Shown here one piece after another: positions 63,496 through 64,000 of a stretch of DNA of 64,000 nucleotides (the first letter of the stretch is position 1; each line of letters begins with the position of its first letter). The stretch is from NCBI RefSeq assembly GCF_000429405.1, contig NZ_AUBU01000002.1, forward strand, positions 186,001-250,000, given 5' to 3'. Origin of the DNA: Algoriphagus marincola DSM 16067 (GTDB lineage Bacteria; Bacteroidota; Bacteroidia; Cytophagales; Cyclobacteriaceae). A program made the position numbers and the translations under genes. The notes under the pieces are model-generated. The model saw only the letters and a program-made list of their open reading frames with translations. It was not told where the DNA came from and ran no database searches.

Positions 63496-64000
63496 ATGAA
63501 GAAGAATTTCCAGATTATTGACAGAAGAGATTTCCTCAAGAAAACTGGCCTTGGGGCAGCTGCTCTTGCACTTTCACCAGCCCTTCTTGCACAGGCACAA
63601 GCCAATGGTAAATTGAGGATTGCCCAAATTGGAGTAGGTGCGATGGGGGTTGAAGATTTGAAGGCTATTTCCTCACATCCACTGGTGGAGGTTGTAGCCC
63701 TTTGTGATGTGGATAGTACTAATCTTGGGAAAGCTGCTGCTGATTTTCCTCAAGCGAAGACCTATGCGGATTACCGGGTGCTTTTGAAAGAGCTAAAAAA
63801 GGATATCGATGCAGTAGTTGTCTCTACTCCTGATCACACCCATGCTCCGGCTTCCTTAATGGCGATGAAAATGGATAAGGCGGTTTATTGTCAAAAGCCT
63901 TTGACGCATCATGTTTCTGAAGCCAGAGAAATGAAGAAAGTAGCTGAGAAAAAAGGCTTGGTTACGCAGATGGGTATTCAAGTTCACTCATTCTATGATT
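63496..64000 (+). CDS. Gfo/Idh/MocA-family oxidoreductase with Tat signal (partial)
   Basis: The first 168 residues of an oxidoreductase are cut by the window end. A Tat signal (IIDRRDFLKKTGLGAAALAL, cleavage after LAQAQA) is followed by the NAD(P)-binding motif RIAQIGVGAMGVEDL. The catalytic-block pattern is VVVSTPDHTHAPASLMA and the conserved EKP-like motif appears as CQKPLTHHVSEA. Such exported oxidoreductases act on sugars or inositol-type substrates in the periplasm. The start ATG at 63496 gives the complete signal. Further genes of a possible sugar-use cluster lie beyond the window. Confidence 0.9.
   Translation, partial: MKKNFQIIDRRDFLKKTGLGAAALALSPALLAQAQANGKLRIAQIGVGAMGVEDLKAISSHPLVEVVALCDVDSTNLGKAAADFPQAKTYADYRVLLKELKKDIDAVVVSTPDHTHAPASLMAMKMDKAVYCQKPLTHHVSEAREMKKVAEKKGLVTQMGIQVHSFYD

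Overview
The window looks like chromosomal DNA of a marine or soil Bacteroidetes in the Cytophagales, most like Cyclobacteriaceae (Algoriphagus-type). Supporting signs are the PorV-like protein plus very long C25-type PorU-like sortase of the type IX secretion world, an UpxY-type NusG paralogue, DUF3822 beside coaD, DUF1573, DUF6090 and DUF4097 proteins, a PadR-PspC pair, TamB beside tsaD/smpB, TANNTTTG-type promoter boxes and no clear Shine-Dalgarno sequences. The assignment is inferred from gene content; no rRNA is present. I see no tRNA, rRNA, CRISPR array, insertion sequence or prophage. The region is densely coding.

Layout. 1-5.5 kb: a membrane protein, then a compact five-gene operon of an alpha/beta hydrolase, an ATP-grasp ligase, a GCS2/YbdK-type carboxylate-amine ligase, a class I glutamine amidotransferase and a second, divergent ATP-grasp-like enzyme. 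It looks like a small-molecule amide or peptide pathway of unknown product and is the best candidate here for an undescribed system. 5.5-9.5 kb: pyrE, a Nudix protein, coaD, a DUF3822 protein, a pilin-like protein and a second Nudix hydrolase. 9.5-17.1 kb: a RecD/UvrD-like helicase, a DUF1573 protein, an ABC exporter, an orphan UpxY/NusG-like factor, purB, and a ferredoxin-reductase-like flavoprotein followed by a membrane protein. 17.2-21.5 kb: an ECF sigma operon (sigma factor, anti-sigma-like protein, two paralogous outer-membrane barrels) with a DUF4097 surface protein. 21.7-26.1 kb: a lipoprotein, a beta-CASP metallo-hydrolase, a PspC protein and its PadR regulator.

26.4-33.3 kb: PorV-like protein plus 1672-residue PorU-like protease, then a TVP38/VTT membrane protein. 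33.4-37.6 kb: a cystathionine gamma-synthase-type enzyme and a photolyase/Smr/helical-protein operon. 37.6-46.1 kb: tamB divergent from tsaD-smpB-(degenerate NlpC/P60)-HNH-lipocalin-like protein, then rnhB. 46.1-51.7 kb: a GH63-type glycosidase and a BlaI/BlaR1-type pair whose two operator palindromes sit on the -33 and -7 promoter boxes. 51.7-57.4 kb: a GT-B glycosyltransferase with an LpxH-like phosphoesterase, a GT2 glycosyltransferase and a DPP-IV-type S9 peptidase. 57.5-64 kb: small envelope proteins, katG, a lipoprotein methyltransferase, a Tat-type phosphoesterase and the start of a Tat-type Gfo/Idh/MocA oxidoreductase cut by the window edge.

The regulatory observations most worth testing are the BlaI boxes fused to the promoter at 48964-49006; a 23-bp leader element shared by the DUF4097 and PspC genes, each also preceded by a short MKSSI reading frame; and the tamB and tsaD start codons meeting on the same base. 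All functions are read from motifs by eye; no database search was run.
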